From the NCBI GenBank assembly GCA_002633005.1, contig NMRA01000291.1, forward strand, positions 264,825 to 326,824: a stretch of DNA of 62,000 nt, in the 5' to 3' direction. The notes under the pieces are model-generated. The model searched no databases and had not been told where the DNA came from. It worked only from the letters and a program-made list of their open reading frames with translations. Below are positions 61,731 to 62,000 of this stretch, one piece after another. The stretch is from Phoronis australis. Its lineage: Eukaryota > Phoronida > Phoronidae. Every line of letters starts with the position of its first letter. Positions within the stretch are counted from its first letter, which is position 1. The position numbers were made by a program, and so were the translations under genes.

Positions 61731-62000
61731 CTGGAAATGTAAGTAACCAGTGCTCATTGGAAAAGGCTAACAACAATGCGAATAGGTTTGATGTAAGTGA
61801 AAAATTGATCTCACAGTGGAGAAAGAGAATCGGAAAACAAAACTGGCAGCATATCAGAGATAATTATGTAGAAAAAAATCTGTGAGATTTTGTCATGATT
61901 AAAAAGCTGCTAATCCCGTCAACATAAGGAAAGGCGATGACAACTGAAGTCGAAGTATAAACAATTAATAAATGAAAACAGCTTTTAACGGTCTTCAAAC
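61731..62000 (-). other. Tomosyn intron, partial
   Basis: No exon was recognised before the right edge of the window. Confidence 0.5.

Overview
The window is nuclear DNA of an animal: intron-split genes with GT-AG splice sites, long UTRs, tRNA-derived SINE-like repeats and many small inverted-repeat transposons. The proteins (holocarboxylase synthetase, a Kv potassium channel, TMEM50, tomosyn) are animal proteins, but they diverge from the vertebrate versions and the repeats do not look mammalian. An invertebrate, perhaps marine, is my inference; I cannot name the species.

Layout: (1) 1-2.1 kb, + strand: last intron, last coding exon and 3' end of a biotin-protein ligase/holocarboxylase synthetase (HLCS). 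(2) 3.4-6.2 kb: repeats, including a 1.36-kb inverted-repeat element with two nested hairpins and a G-rich MITE. (3) 6.7-10.1 kb, + strand: a complete two-exon Kv-type potassium channel gene with an altered selectivity filter, voltage sensor and S6 gate. (4) 10.1-18.6 kb: no recognisable gene; foldback elements and simple repeats. (5) 18.6-26.4 kb, + strand: TMEM50 (TMEM50A/B family), six coding exons, with a minisatellite in intron 1 that begins at the 5' splice site and repeats it. (6) 26.4-29 kb: intergenic DNA between convergent genes. (7) 29-61.7 kb, - strand: most of a tomosyn gene (STXBP5/STXBP5L family), from the middle of the WD40 region to the C-terminal R-SNARE helix and a probable 3.7-kb 3' UTR. 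Its 5' exons lie beyond the right edge.

The genes are independent eukaryotic units, not an operon. Tomosyn and the Kv channel would both act in excitable or secretory cells (vesicle-fusion control and K+ conductance), but nothing here shows co-regulation. The most notable observations are the phase-incompatible, possibly mutually exclusive linker exons of tomosyn; the LVGYGD channel with a weakened S4; a 343-bp palindrome with a tRNA-like pol III promoter on each arm; the splice-site-copying minisatellite; and several families of small inverted-repeat elements with two copies in the window. All exon boundaries were read by eye from splice consensus, reading frame and remembered family similarity; none has transcript support.
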